Part shown: positions 15,840-24,940 of the stretch, piece by piece
How the letters are laid out: every line of letters starts with the position of its first letter
How positions within the stretch are numbered: the stretch's first letter is position 1
Assembly (NCBI RefSeq): GCF_014648915.1
Contig: NZ_BMSA01000025.1
Span: forward strand, 1-64,000
DNA: 64,000 bases
Source: Streptomyces phaeofaciens
GTDB lineage: Bacteria; Actinomycetota; Actinomycetes; Streptomycetales; Streptomycetaceae
Reading direction: 5' to 3'
Notes under the pieces: model-generated
Database searches by the model: none
Seen by the model: only the letters and a program-made list of their open reading frames with translations
Told to the model about the DNA's origin: nothing
Translations under genes and position numbers: made by a program

Positions 15840-17452
15840 CCGACGTCGACTCCGGGTCGCAGGCCATCGTCCTCGTCCTCTTCACCGCCCTGGTCACCGT
15901 CACGCTGATGATGTGTGTGATGGCGGGACCGGACCGCGACGACCTGACGAACTTCTACACCGGCTACCGCTCGCTCACCCCGCTCAAGAACGGCCTGGCC
16001 ATCGCGGGCGACTACATCTCCGCGGCCACCGTGCTGAGCACCACGGGCATCATCGCGCTCGCCGGATACGACGGCTATGTCCTCGCGGTCAGCACCGCCC
16101 TCTCCCTGGTGCTGCTGATGTTCCTGATGGCCGAACCCCTGCGCAACGCGGGCGAGTTCACCATGGGCGACGTCCTGGCCCGCAACATGCCCGGCCGTGC
16201 CGTGCGCATCGCCGCCTGCGTGGTGACGCTCGCGGCGACCCTGCCCTTCCTGGTCGTCCAGCTCTCCGGGGCCGGGTCCCTGCTCACCTTCATCCTGGAC
16301 ATGCCGCACGGGGCGGGTGCCAGGACGGCGTGCATCGTGATCGTCGGCTGCCTGATGATCATTTACGCGGCGCTCGGCGGTATGCGGGGAACCGCGCTCC
16401 TCCAGATGATCAAGATCGTCATCCTGCTCGGCACCAGCGTCGTCGTCGCCGCCCTGGTCCTGAACCGCTTCGACTGGAGCCCCGGAGAACTGGTCAGGGC
16501 CGCCCAGCAGGGCAGCGGCACGGGCCCCGCTTTCCTTCAGCAGGGCCTTCAGCTGGGCACCTCGGTCGGCGACCGGCTGGACTTCATAGGGCTCCAGATC
16601 ACCGTGGTCCTCGGCGTGGCCTGCCTGCCCCACATCACCATGCGTCTGTACTCGGCGCAGGACGTGCCGGCCGTACGTCGCTCCATGTCGTGGGCCGTCG
16701 GCACGGTCACCACCTTCTGCCTGCTCGTGATCGTCGTGGGCACGGGCGCGGCTGCCCTGGTGGGATCGCGGTCCATCCTCGCGGCCGACCCGCACGGCAG
16801 GACGTCGGTGCTCATGCTGTCGCAGGCGCTCGGCGGGGCCCACGCCTCGGCGGGCGCGACGATTCTCTACTCGGCGGTGGCGGGAATGGTGTTCATCACC
16901 CTGCTGTCCTCGGTGGCGGGGATGACCCTGGCCGCGGCCTCGTCGCTCGCCCACGACCTGTTCGCCCACGCGGCGCGGCGGGGACGGGCGGAGCCGCGTA
17001 CGGAGATGACGGTGGCGGCGTGGACGTGCGTGGCCGTGGGAACCGTCGCCATCACGCTCGCCACCCTGGTCCAGAACTGGGACGTCGGGGTGCTGACCAC
17101 GCTGGCCATCTGCATCGGGGCCTCCGCCGTGGCTCCCGCGCTGACCTACTCCCTGTTCTGGAGGGGATTCACGCGCACCGGCCTGCTCGCCACCCTCTAC
17201 GGCGGCGCGTCCTGCGCGCTGGTGCTGATGGTCTTCTCAGAGGCCGTCTCGGGCACGCCGTCGGCCGTCTTCCCGAACGCCGACTTCCACTGGTTCCCCA
17301 TGCAGTCGACCGGACTGGTCTCCATCCCGTTCGGCTACCTGGCGGGCTGGCTGGGCAGCCGTCTGGACCACCGGCGCCACGCCGCCGACAGCCGGGCGAG
17401 CAGGCGGCTGTACGACGAGAGCGAGGCACGTCTGCTCGCCGCGGCCGAATGA
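15836..17452 (+). CDS. Sodium:solute symporter (SSS), ActP/MctC-like carboxylate transporter
   Basis: This 538-residue protein has about 13 membrane segments. Family markers include NFYTGYRSLTPLKNGLAIAGDYISAATVLSTTGIIALAGYDG (about 40-80), which resembles the ActP start FYVGGRSV...NGLAIAGDYMSAASFLG.. and the region LPHITMRLYSAQDVPAVRRSM found in ActP and PutP relatives. Probable substrates are acetate or other short monocarboxylates, imported with Na+ or H+. Coupled to the DUF485 gene by ATGA at 15836. A TetR-type operator lies upstream, and a thiolase gene of the same motif set lies 2.6 kb away, which fits uptake and use of short-chain acids. Confidence 0.9.
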   Translation: MTDVDSGSQAIVLVLFTALVTVTLMMCVMAGPDRDDLTNFYTGYRSLTPLKNGLAIAGDYISAATVLSTTGIIALAGYDGYVLAVSTALSLVLLMFLMAEPLRNAGEFTMGDVLARNMPGRAVRIAACVVTLAATLPFLVVQLSGAGSLLTFILDMPHGAGARTACIVIVGCLMIIYAALGGMRGTALLQMIKIVILLGTSVVVAALVLNRFDWSPGELVRAAQQGSGTGPAFLQQGLQLGTSVGDRLDFIGLQITVVLGVACLPHITMRLYSAQDVPAVRRSMSWAVGTVTTFCLLVIVVGTGAAALVGSRSILAADPHGRTSVLMLSQALGGAHASAGATILYSAVAGMVFITLLSSVAGMTLAAASSLAHDLFAHAARRGRAEPRTEMTVAAWTCVAVGTVAITLATLVQNWDVGVLTTLAICIGASAVAPALTYSLFWRGFTRTGLLATLYGGASCALVLMVFSEAVSGTPSAVFPNADFHWFPMQSTGLVSIPFGYLAGWLGSRLDHRRHAADSRASRRLYDESEARLLAAAE

Positions 17453-17556
17453 CCGGCCCGCCCGGCAGCCGTGTGCCGGCACCTCGGGCCCGGTGAGAGT
17501 CGACGGCACCGGGACCAGGCGGCGCCCGCCCTGTCGCGATGCGACGAGGCGGGCGG

Positions 17557-17586
17557 CCCCGGCCACCGGGTCAGCGGTGGCCGGGG
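17557..17586. terminator. Terminator-like hairpin between symporter and TetR genes
   Basis: A 12-bp perfect stem (CCCCGGCCACCG, 17557-17568, with 17575-17586) has a 6-nt loop that includes the TetR stop codon. The position between two convergent genes suggests a shared terminator. Confidence 0.65.
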
Positions 17587-18299
17587 AAACGTAGGGCGTT
17601 CGCCCAGAGCCGGGTGACCGTGGACACGAGTTCCTCGAAGTCCACCGGTGCACCGTCCTCTTGCCGTTCGCCGGCCACGAAGGCGTTGTAGGCCATGACA
17701 CTGACCATCCCCGACAGAGCACGGGAGGCCATCATCGGATCGACCGCGCGGTCCGCGACACCTCGCACCTGGAGGTCGGCGATGCCGCGGGCATTGCGGC
17801 GGATGAACGCGTCGGCGCGCCGGCTCCGGAACCCACGGAACTCCGGCTCCACTTGGGCGACCTGCTCCAGCAGGGCCATCAGCTTCGCGTTGCGCCGGTA
17901 CGCCTCGAGATACGCGCGGTTGCTCGCCTCGAGTACCGCGTAGGGATCGTCGGCACCCTGCACCCGGCCCATGCCGGGGTGCAGCATGTCCTCCTGCGCC
18001 TCCAGGAGGACGGCGGCAAGCACCTCCTCCTTGTTGGCGAAGTAGGTGTAGAAGGATCCCGCCGCGCATCGGGCTTCTCCGGTGATGTCGGTCAGGCGAG
18101 TGTCGAGGTAGCCGTCCCGTTCGAACACCTTCCGCGCGGCCTTCACCAGAGCGGCCCGTGTCCGCGCTCCGCGCTTCGTCGCAGGCGGCTCGCGAAGGTT
18201 CGACAGGGGCGCCATGGGCGGTACGTTCTCGCCGTCGGTCCCCTCGGGCGCGGTGGTGTCCATCCGGGAAACGCTACTTGAAGCCGACGCCATGGTCAC
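17571..18299 (-). CDS. TetR-family transcriptional regulator
   Basis: This protein of up to 242 residues has a TetR N-terminal domain: TRAALVKAARKVFERDGYLDTRLTDITGEARCAAGSFYTYFANKEEVLAAVL (helix-turn-helix about 55-100), followed by an alpha-helical ligand domain. The start is uncertain: GTG 18299, ATG 18293 and ATG 18263 are in frame and none has a strong ribosome site. It lies amid three copies of a TACCGACCAGTCGGTA-type palindrome at promoters of the MDR, DUF485-SSS and thiolase-side genes, so it is the best candidate to bind them; no copy is visible at its own promoter. Likely ligands are acyl-CoAs or acids, by analogy with TetR regulators next to thiolases. Confidence 0.85.
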   Translation of the reverse strand: MTMASASSSVSRMDTTAPEGTDGENVPPMAPLSNLREPPATKRGARTRAALVKAARKVFERDGYLDTRLTDITGEARCAAGSFYTYFANKEEVLAAVLLEAQEDMLHPGMGRVQGADDPYAVLEASNRAYLEAYRRNAKLMALLEQVAQVEPEFRGFRSRRADAFIRRNARGIADLQVRGVADRAVDPMMASRALSGMVSVMAYNAFVAGERQEDGAPVDFEELVSTVTRLWANALRFPGHR

Positions 18300-18364
18300 A
18301 AGCGACGGACCGGCCCCGCCTCCCGGGAGGTGAGCGGGCGGCAGCGCGGATCCCTCCTGCGCGG

Positions 18365-19012
18365 TCAGACGTCGATCCCGAAGCGTTCGGCGAGTTGACG
18401 GCGGGTGTCCGCTGCGCCGGTGTGCAGCACTCCCGCGATTCCGATGCGTGCCGCTCCGTCGAGGTTCTGCCGCAGGTCGTCGATCATGACCGCCTCCTCG
18501 GGGTCGACTCCCAGGCGTTCACAGGCGATGACGTAGATCCGCCGGGAGGGTTTGCGGATCCCGACCTCGGCGGAGATGACGACCACATCGGCGACGGAGG
18601 CGAGGTCGACGCCGTCGTAGGTTCCGGTACCGAACGAATTGGACACGAGCGCCACGGGACGGCCGGCCGCTCGAAGATCACGGAGCAGCGCGAGCATCTC
18701 CTGGTCGATCGACATTCCCGCCTGCATCCGGGCCATGAGCCCTTCGGCCGGTACGTCCGCGCCGTGGGCGCGGAGGCGTTCGGCGAATCCTCGCTCGAAG
18801 TCCTCGGCGTCGATACGACCGCACTCGTGGTCGGCCAGGAGCGCGCGTGATCGCTCGTCCCGGCTCAGGAGCTCCAGCGGCAGGCGCGGGTCGCCGCCGA
18901 GCGAGGCACCGAAGTCGGTGAAGGCCCGCAGCACACTGGAGGTGATGACCCCTCCGAAGTCCACCAGGACCGAGGTTCGAGGCTCTGCCGCCTTCTTCGA
19001 CACGGTATCCAC
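18365..19012 (-). CDS. HAD-superfamily hydrolase
   Basis: This 215-residue protein has the four HAD motifs in order: LVDFGGVI (nucleophile Asp at about 18), LVSNSFG (motif II Ser), KPSRRIY (motif III Lys) and MIDDLRQN (acidic motif IV). Motif I reads DFGG, with Gly where phosphatases usually have the second Asp. The same is seen in the N-terminal domain of epoxide hydrolases and in haloacid dehalogenase-type proteins, so phosphatase activity is not certain. GTG 19012 is preceded by GAGAGAGA. The gene follows the thiolase gene by 73 bp on the same strand and is probably co-transcribed. Confidence 0.85.
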   Translation of the reverse strand: MDTVSKKAAEPRTSVLVDFGGVITSSVLRAFTDFGASLGGDPRLPLELLSRDERSRALLADHECGRIDAEDFERGFAERLRAHGADVPAEGLMARMQAGMSIDQEMLALLRDLRAAGRPVALVSNSFGTGTYDGVDLASVADVVVISAEVGIRKPSRRIYVIACERLGVDPEEAVMIDDLRQNLDGAARIGIAGVLHTGAADTRRQLAERFGIDV

Positions 19013-19085
19013 GTCTCTCTCTCACAGTCGGGCCGGCTGCCGCATACCCGCGACGGCAGCCATGTTCTCCAGCGGGGACGGGGCC

Positions 19086-20285
19086 TCAGACGACCTCGAA
19101 CAGTCCGGCTGCGCCCATTCCGCCGCCGACACACATCGAGATCACCACGTACCGGACACCCCGGCGTTTCCCCTCGACGAGGGCATGCCCCACCAGCCGG
19201 GCGCCGGTCATTCCGTACGGATGACCGACCGCGATGGCGCCGCCGTCGACGTTGAACCGCTCCGGATCGATGTGCAGTTCGTCCCGGCAGTACAACGCCT
19301 GGGAGGCGAAAGCCTCGTTGAGTTCCCACAGGCCGATGTCGTCGACGGTGAGGTGGTGCTGCTTGAGCAGTTTCGGAATGGCGAACACCGGACCGATGCC
19401 CATCTCGTCGGGCCCGCATCCGGCAACGGTCATGCCCCGGTAGACACCGAGCGGTTCCAGTCCGCGGCGCTCGGCCTCCCTCGACTCCATCAGCACCGAC
19501 GCCGACGCCCCGTCCGACAGCTGCGAGGAGTTGCCCGCCGTCACGCTGGAACGCGCGCTCGCCTGACCGTCGGGCAGCACCGGCGCCAACCCGGCCAGGC
19601 CGTCGAGCGTCGTCGACGCGCGGTTGCCCTCGTCCCGCGTCAGGGCGACCTCCTCGTCCCGCACCTGCCCGGACTGCTTGTCGAGGACCTTCTTGGTGCC
19701 GGTGAGCGCGACGATCTCCCGGTCGAACCGGCCGGCCTCCTGCGCCGCCGCCGTGCGCTGCTGCGACAGCAGCGCGAACTCGTCCTGCCGTTCCCGGCTC
19801 ACGCCGTAGCGTTCGGCGACGATCTCCGCCGTCCGCAGCATCGGCAGGTAGATGCCGGGCTTGTGCTCGACCAGCCAGGGATCCGTCATGCGGTGGGTGT
19901 TCATGTGGTCGTTCTGGACCAGGGAGATCGACTCGACACCGCCGCCGACTGCCACCTGCATCCCGTCCGTGACGATCTGCTTGGCGGCCGTCGCGATGGC
20001 CATCAGGCCCGACGAGCACTGCCGGTCGATCGTCATCCCCGACACGGCGTCCGGAAGTCCGGCACGCAGAGCGGCCTGACGCGCGACGTTGAAGCCCGAG
20101 GAGCCCTGCTGGACGGCACAGCCGAGGACCACATCCTCGACCTCGCCGCCTTCCAGCCCGGCGCGACGCACCGCGTGCGAAAGGGCATGGGCGGCGAGCT
20201 CCTGTGCCTGGGTGTCGTTGAACGCGCCCCGGTAGGCCTTGCCGATCGGCGTCCGTGCCGTCGAAACGATGACTGCTTCCCTCAT
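19086..20285 (-). CDS. Acetyl-CoA C-acyltransferase (thiolase)
   Basis: This 399-residue protein is a full-length type II thiolase. The acyl-enzyme cysteine is Cys90 in MTIDRQCSSGL; the C-terminal catalytic elements are GGAIAVGHPYGMTGARL (His) and CVGGGMGAAG (Cys). NEAFA is also present. It condenses or cleaves acyl-CoA and acetyl-CoA. It starts at ATG 20285, about 80 bp after a strong promoter (20372-20400). Together with the HAD gene and the TetR-type operator at 20443 it suggests a small regulated fatty- or branched-acid module. Whether it is degradative or biosynthetic cannot be read from the sequence; no hydratase or dehydrogenase gene is adjacent. Confidence 0.92.
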   Translation of the reverse strand: MREAVIVSTARTPIGKAYRGAFNDTQAQELAAHALSHAVRRAGLEGGEVEDVVLGCAVQQGSSGFNVARQAALRAGLPDAVSGMTIDRQCSSGLMAIATAAKQIVTDGMQVAVGGGVESISLVQNDHMNTHRMTDPWLVEHKPGIYLPMLRTAEIVAERYGVSRERQDEFALLSQQRTAAAQEAGRFDREIVALTGTKKVLDKQSGQVRDEEVALTRDEGNRASTTLDGLAGLAPVLPDGQASARSSVTAGNSSQLSDGASASVLMESREAERRGLEPLGVYRGMTVAGCGPDEMGIGPVFAIPKLLKQHHLTVDDIGLWELNEAFASQALYCRDELHIDPERFNVDGGAIAVGHPYGMTGARLVGHALVEGKRRGVRYVVISMCVGGGMGAAGLFEVV

Positions 20286-20371
20286 GTCGCCTCACTGTCT
20301 CTTGTGGGTCCGGTTCGTCCGAAAGCCGTGAGTCATGGGTGCGGCGGTGACGGGGAGTCGGCTTTCCGATC

Positions 20372-20400
20372 GTTATAGTTGAATCCGGCGTCATGTTCAA
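20372..20400 (-). promoter_or_regulatory. Promoter of the thiolase operon
   Basis: On the minus strand TTGAAC (20400-20395), a 17-bp spacer and TATAAC (20377-20372) form a near-consensus housekeeping promoter, about 87 bp upstream of the thiolase ATG. The AT-rich patch stands out in this GC-rich DNA. Confidence 0.75.
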
Positions 20401-20442
20401 ACAGTGCGCGGCTCTTGACAGCCGACTCCGCCACCTGAAGGC

Positions 20443-20458
20443 TACCGACCAGTCGGTA
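20443..20458. promoter_or_regulatory. TetR-type operator in the thiolase / SCO6745-like divergent region
   Basis: TACCGACCAGTCGGTA is a perfect palindrome apart from the central CA. It lies about 43 bp upstream of the thiolase -35 box and about 170 bp before the divergent gene at 20631. It is the best copy of the motif also found at 15066 and 15242. Confidence 0.75.
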
Positions 20459-20630
20459 CGAAGGGGTGGACCGTGACGCAGCTGACCCTCTCCAAGCGTG
20501 CGGGCGGGTTCGGCGCGATCGCGGCGGATCCACCCGAAGGCCGCCCGCCACCGCGGCACCCGCGAGAGCACGGCACGTGCTGACCCCGCAGCGAACACCC
20601 CGTTCGTCGACTCTCCGAAGAGGGGACCCC

Positions 20631-21452
20631 GTGAAGTCAGCCCGCGCGGCCTGGCGCCGCCTCGAGCCCGTACACGGCATGATCTATTTCGTGCCCGAGG
20701 GAAGGCGCCGGTACGCAGACCTCGGACTGAGCACTCGCGCCGGATACTTCACCTCCCGGAGCGCCGCCTTCGGCCGAGCCTCCGCCGAGCTGGTCATCTC
20801 GACCTTCTACAACTTCAACCCCGATGTCGTACGGCGGGCGATCGACGGGGCCTGGGAGGCGACGACGCCGCAGCAGGTGCTGGACGCGCGGTACGCCGCC
20901 GCGGGCGAGGCTCTGCGGCGTGCGCGAATCCACGAGTTGCCCGCCCTGGACGAGGTCCTGGCACTGACCCGCCGGGCCGCCGAGGCGGCCTGCGAACACG
21001 CGCAGGGCCGCCCGCTGTTCGCCGCCCATGCGGCACTGCCCTGGCCGGAGGAGCCGGTACTGCGGCTGTGGCACGCCCAGACGCTGCTCCGGGAGTTCCG
21101 GGGAGACGGCCATGTCGCCTGCCTGCTGAGCGAAGGCGTCGGAGCCCTGGAGGCTCTGGTCCTGCACGCGGCGACGGGGGACGTTCCCGTCGACTTCCTC
21201 AAGGCGAGCCGCGCCTGGCCGGAGGAGAAGTGGGCCGAGACCCAGGAGCGCCTGCGCGGGCGGGGACTCCTCGACGGCGACTCCCTCAGCGCGGACGGCG
21301 TACTCCTGCGGCAGCACATCGAGGACCGTACCGACCGGCTGGCCCTTCCCGCCTACGCGGCCTTGGGCGATGCCGACTGCGAGCGTCTCGCCGAACTCGC
21401 GAGCCCCTTCGGCCATGCCGTCGTCGAAGCCGGCCTTCTCAGGCTCGGCTGA
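20631..21452 (+). CDS. SCO6745-family winged-helix (SalK-like) protein
   Basis: This 273-residue protein matches the actinobacterial SCO6745/SalK family, whose members open with ARAAWRRLEPVHGMIYFVPE, then FTSRSAAFGRASAELVISTFYNFNP and WEATTPQQVLDAR. The C-terminal half reads like a winged helix (VPVDFLKASRAWPEEKWAETQERLRGRGLLDGD...). GTG 20631 starts exactly at this conserved opening. Members are suspected regulators; the function is unknown. No transmembrane or signal segment. The TetR-type palindrome is upstream, but a role in this gene's control is only inferred. Confidence 0.82.
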   Translation: MKSARAAWRRLEPVHGMIYFVPEGRRRYADLGLSTRAGYFTSRSAAFGRASAELVISTFYNFNPDVVRRAIDGAWEATTPQQVLDARYAAAGEALRRARIHELPALDEVLALTRRAAEAACEHAQGRPLFAAHAALPWPEEPVLRLWHAQTLLREFRGDGHVACLLSEGVGALEALVLHAATGDVPVDFLKASRAWPEEKWAETQERLRGRGLLDGDSLSADGVLLRQHIEDRTDRLALPAYAALGDADCERLAELASPFGHAVVEAGLLRLG

Positions 21453-21483
21453 CAGAGCCTGCCACTCCCCTGCGCCCGTGCCG

Positions 21484-21518
21484 GGCCGCCCGCGCTCGGC
21501 CGTCCGAGCGGGCGGCCG
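21484..21518 (+). terminator. Terminator-like hairpin after the SCO6745-like gene
   Basis: Inverted repeat GGCCGCCCGC...GCGGGCGGCC (with extension TCGG/CCGA and a 2-nt bulge) lies 32 bp after the stop at 21452. The rest of the gap to 21790 shows no gene. Confidence 0.55.
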
Positions 21519-21790
21519 AGCCCCGCGAGAAGCCGTGCCCTGACGCGGCCGGACCCGGGCCTCGTCGATGGGTCCGGCCGCGTCGCCGTACGGAAGGCGC
21601 AGCCGTGCGGGCCGTGTCGGGCGGGCCGGGCGTTTGGCGGGGGTGGCGGCGTGGGTAGTTCGCCGTCGCTGTCGGCCGCGTCCGGGGAACCGGAGGGATG
21701 ACGTTGCGGCTGGGCGGAGGCCGGCACACACCACGGTGACGCCGGGCTGGACGGCGTCACGCCTCCGGCACGCGTGCGAGGAGCGAGTAC

Positions 21791-22813
21791 GTGAGGGTCG
21801 TCATCACGGGCGCGTTCGGCTTCCTGGGAAGCAGGCTGGCCGACACACTGCTGCGGACACGGACGTTTCGCGGTGCACCGATCACACGACTGGTGCTCGC
21901 CGACCGCGTGGTGCGGCCCGACTCCCCGGTGGCGACGGACCCCCTCGTGGACGTCGTGCACGGCGACCTGATCGAGCGCCTCGACGAGGTGTTCGCCGAG
22001 CCGGTCGACGTGCTGTTCCATCTCGCCGCCGCGGTCTCCGCCGAGTGCGAGGCCGACTTCGACCTCGGCATGCGTGCCAACGTGGACACCACCCGTACCC
22101 TGCTCGATGCAGCCCGGGCGCAGTCGGCCGTAGGCGGTCCAACGCCGCGGGTGGTCTTCGCCAGCAGCCTCGCCGTCTACGGTTCCAGCCCTGAACTGCC
22201 GCTGCCCGCGGTGGTCAGCGAATCCTCCCTGACCATGCCCCGGTCGAGCTACGGAACACAGAAGCTCCTCTGCGAGCATCTGATCGCGGACTACACGCGA
22301 CGCGGCTTCCTCGACGGACGCGTCGCCCGCCTGATGACCGTCGCGGTGCGGCCGGGCCGGCCGAACGCGGCCGCCTCCGGCTTCCTGTCCGGCATCGTCC
22401 GCGAACCGCTCTCGGGAGCCCCGGCGACCTGCCCGGTACGACCCGACCTGCACGTGGCCCTGGCCTCACCGCGCCGCACCGTCCAGGGGATCCTCCGCAT
22501 CGCGGAGGCCGAGCGGGGCGTCGGACCGGGGCGGCTCGAGGGCCCGTTGCCCGTCAACCTTCCCGCCCTGACGGTCTCGGTCGCCGAGATGCTCGCCACG
22601 CTGCGGCAGGTGGCCGGCGAGGCCGTCGCCGGCCTGGTGACCGTCGCGCCCGACCCTGCCGTCGAAGCCATCGTGGGCTCGTGGCCGGCGGTCTTCGACA
22701 GCGGACGCGCCGCCGCGCTCGGCCTGGAGCCCGACTCGAGCTTCCTGTCGATCGTGCGGGACTACCTCGCCGATCACCCCGACGCCGTCATCAGGCGGAC
22801 GGACTCGAGCTGA
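21791..22813 (+). CDS. denD: NAD-dependent epimerase/dehydratase-type dehydrogenase, DenD-like
   Basis: This 340-residue extended-SDR protein has the NAD motif VVITGAFGFLGSRLA (residues 3-17) and the YxxxK pair in SSYGTQK. Several segments match D-erythronate dehydrogenase DenD: VDVLFHLAAAVSAECEADFDLGMRANVD, RPGRPNAAASGFLSGIVREPLSG, and LPVNLPALTVSVAEM. DenD oxidises D-erythronate to 2-oxo-tetronate in a four-carbon sugar-acid pathway. The usual partners (kinase DenK/OtnK, aldolase, isomerase) are absent next to it, so the pathway here is unconfirmed. GTG 21791 follows GAGGAGCGAGTAC. The symbol is by family resemblance only. Confidence 0.75.
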   Translation: MRVVITGAFGFLGSRLADTLLRTRTFRGAPITRLVLADRVVRPDSPVATDPLVDVVHGDLIERLDEVFAEPVDVLFHLAAAVSAECEADFDLGMRANVDTTRTLLDAARAQSAVGGPTPRVVFASSLAVYGSSPELPLPAVVSESSLTMPRSSYGTQKLLCEHLIADYTRRGFLDGRVARLMTVAVRPGRPNAAASGFLSGIVREPLSGAPATCPVRPDLHVALASPRRTVQGILRIAEAERGVGPGRLEGPLPVNLPALTVSVAEMLATLRQVAGEAVAGLVTVAPDPAVEAIVGSWPAVFDSGRAAALGLEPDSSFLSIVRDYLADHPDAVIRRTDSS

Positions 22814-23611
22814 GCGGTCGACCGGCACTGGGCCCGGCCGGCCTCCAGCTGTACCGACGGGCCGGGGAACGCTGATGGAGATGCCAGGGGGCGATCCGGT
22901 CAGCGGGGCGGGGTGAAATACGGGGCCCACCGTGCGAGTCACCTGGGTAAGGTCCGCGGGGGCGGAGACCTGCCAGACGTGTACCAGCAGCCGAAGAAGC
23001 CTGCTGGTGTGCTACTGGCCGAAAAACCTGGGCTTGTGGATCTCGTGTTCCGAGATACGGGTGCCGGTGTCGATGCCGCTTGTCCGGTTCGGCGGCCCGT
23101 GATCATGTCCTGCCGGCGGACCGCGCGGGCCTGGCGTTGCGCGGTATGGCGACCCGGCCCGGGTAGCGGTACCCCTCACCGACGACGATGCCCGCTTCAG
23201 CCGCGACACCGCGGTCCAGCTGACGCGGCTGGAGCAACGCGGGCCGGCTCCGCCGCGGTAGGGGAGGGGGGCGACCGGCGTGGACGAACGTCACCGCATC
23301 GCCGACGCAGGATCCGGCCGGCTGTGGGTACGCCGCCGGCGCCGGCCTGACCCCCGCCTTCCTCGACGCGCTCAAGACAACACGCGCGTCAGGCTCACCT
23401 TCCATTTCCGGAGCGGCGCCACAGTGACGTACCACGTGACCCGAGTCGGGAAGCACGGTGACCGGCACGACATCCTGACCACGGCTCCGGCCGTATCGGG
23501 CGCGGGCCGGGCACGGGGCGGCTGCCCCACTGCCGCGACCACTGGCCCGCCGCCCGACCTGGTGCTCAGCCGCACGGGAGAGCGCCAGGTCGGGCGCCGA
23601 CGAACCGTCGG
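22814..23611. other. 798-bp region with only gene fragments, no supported intact gene
   Basis: No complete gene can be supported. Two short frames have protein-like composition. One at about 23133-23265 (+) ends RVAVPLTDDDARFSRDT... and stops at TAG; another at about 23376-23480 (+) contains VRLTFHFRSGATVTYHVTR. Both lack starts and are surrounded by stops, so they look like decayed remnants of unidentified genes. Family not recognised. Confidence 0.4.
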
Positions 23612-24909
23612 TCACCTCGGCGCGGTCACTGTCATGGCGCAGGCCGTGCCGTTGAGGGTGTAGGAGCTCGGCGGAGCGGTGTTGCCGGTGTGGGTCGCCT
23701 GGAAGCCGATGTCGACCGACGTGCCTGGAGCGATGACGGCGTTGTGGGCGACGTTCCTGGCCGTCACCTGGCCGGAGGCGGGCGAGTAGTCCGCGTTCCA
23801 GCCGGAGGTGACGGTCTGGCCGTCGGGCAGGGTGAAGGCGAGGGACCAGCCGTCGATCGCGGTGGTGCCGGTGTTGGCGATGGTGATGTTCGCCGTCAGG
23901 CCGGTGTTCCAGGCGCTGGCGGTGCCGGTGACCCGGCAGGCCGCAGTCCCCGGCGGCGGGCCGGAGGTCTGGAACTGCGTGAAGAACTTCCAGACTTCCT
24001 GCGGCACCCAGGTCCTGGATCCGCTGTCACCCGCGGCCCCGTCCTGAGGAGCGGCGATGTGCCCTTCGTCGAACGCGGCCCAGACGACCGGGTGCCCGGC
24101 CGAGCAACCCGAATACGCGGTGACCCGGTGCGTCAGGCTGCCTTGCACCGGCTCGAGCGGGTTCTGAGCGGTGCAGCCGTTGTTCCTGACGAACCTGTCC
24201 CGCAACGCCCGTCCGCCGGAGATGCCGAGGACGTTGTCCCTGAGGCCGTGCACCCCGAGGTAGGCGATGGGCTGGGCGCCACCGCTGCATCCGCTCAGCT
24301 GCCCGCCGCTCTGGACCGCGACCGCACGGAAGACCGTCGCGCGGGAACAGGCCAGGGCATACGACATGGCGGCTCCGTAGCTGAATCCCAGGGCGAAGCG
24401 CTGTGTCGTGTCGACGCACAGATCCGTCTCGATGCGCCTGATCATGTCGTCGACGAAGGTGACGTCCTCCCCGCCGGCGTTGGCCCATCCGTTGTCGAGG
24501 CCTTGGGGTGCGACGAAGACGGTGCTGTTGTTCGCCAGTCGCTGGAGCCCGTAATAGGCCCAGGTGCCCGTTCCACGGTGCGGCCTGTGGCGACGTCGGT
24601 GGAGGTGCCGCCCAGCCAGTGGAACCCGAAGACCAGCCGGTAGGCGCGGTTGCGGTCGTAGCCGTCGGGGATGCGCAGAATGAAGTTCCGGTTCTTGCCG
24701 CCGCTTTGGATCGTGTGCGGGCCGCTCGTCAGGGCGGGAGCCTTGCCGCACCCCGCGCTCGGGGCAGCGGCGCCGGCGGACGCGGCCGCTGTGGCGGAGA
24801 CCGTGCGCGGGGTGCTCTCGCCCTGGCCGCGGCCCAGTGCCGGGCCTCCCATGCTCAGGACGACCACCGCGACCACGGTGGACCACAAGAGGGATCTTGT
24901 CCTCGTCAT
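23612..24909 (-). pseudogene. Secreted CE1-type (feruloyl/acetylxylan) esterase with CBM2, frameshifted
   Basis: ATG 24909 opens a signal peptide (MTRTRSLLWSTVVAVVVLSMGGPALG) and the start of an alpha/beta-hydrolase (NFILRIPDGYDRNRAYRLVFGFHWLGGTSTDVATGRTVE). After that the homologous protein continues one frame over, from TWAYYGLQRLANNSTVFVAPQGLDNGWAN. The change is at about 24572; adding one A to the GGAACGG run there would restore VETGTWAYYGL. The rest is intact: catalytic Ser in GFSYGAAM, His in DEGHIAAPQD, then a CBM2 (CRVTGTASAWNTGLTANITIANTGTTAIDGW...) to the stop. The reading suggests a single-base deletion or a sequencing error. The family releases ferulate or acetate from arabinoxylan. 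Confidence 0.85.
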
Positions 24910-24940
24910 CGTGAACCTCGCCTTCTGAAGCCGCGCTTGC

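Noticed and set aside
23280..23663. 127-codon plus-strand frame
   Set aside because: Runs into the end of the esterase gene on the other strand and has only one short protein-like patch.
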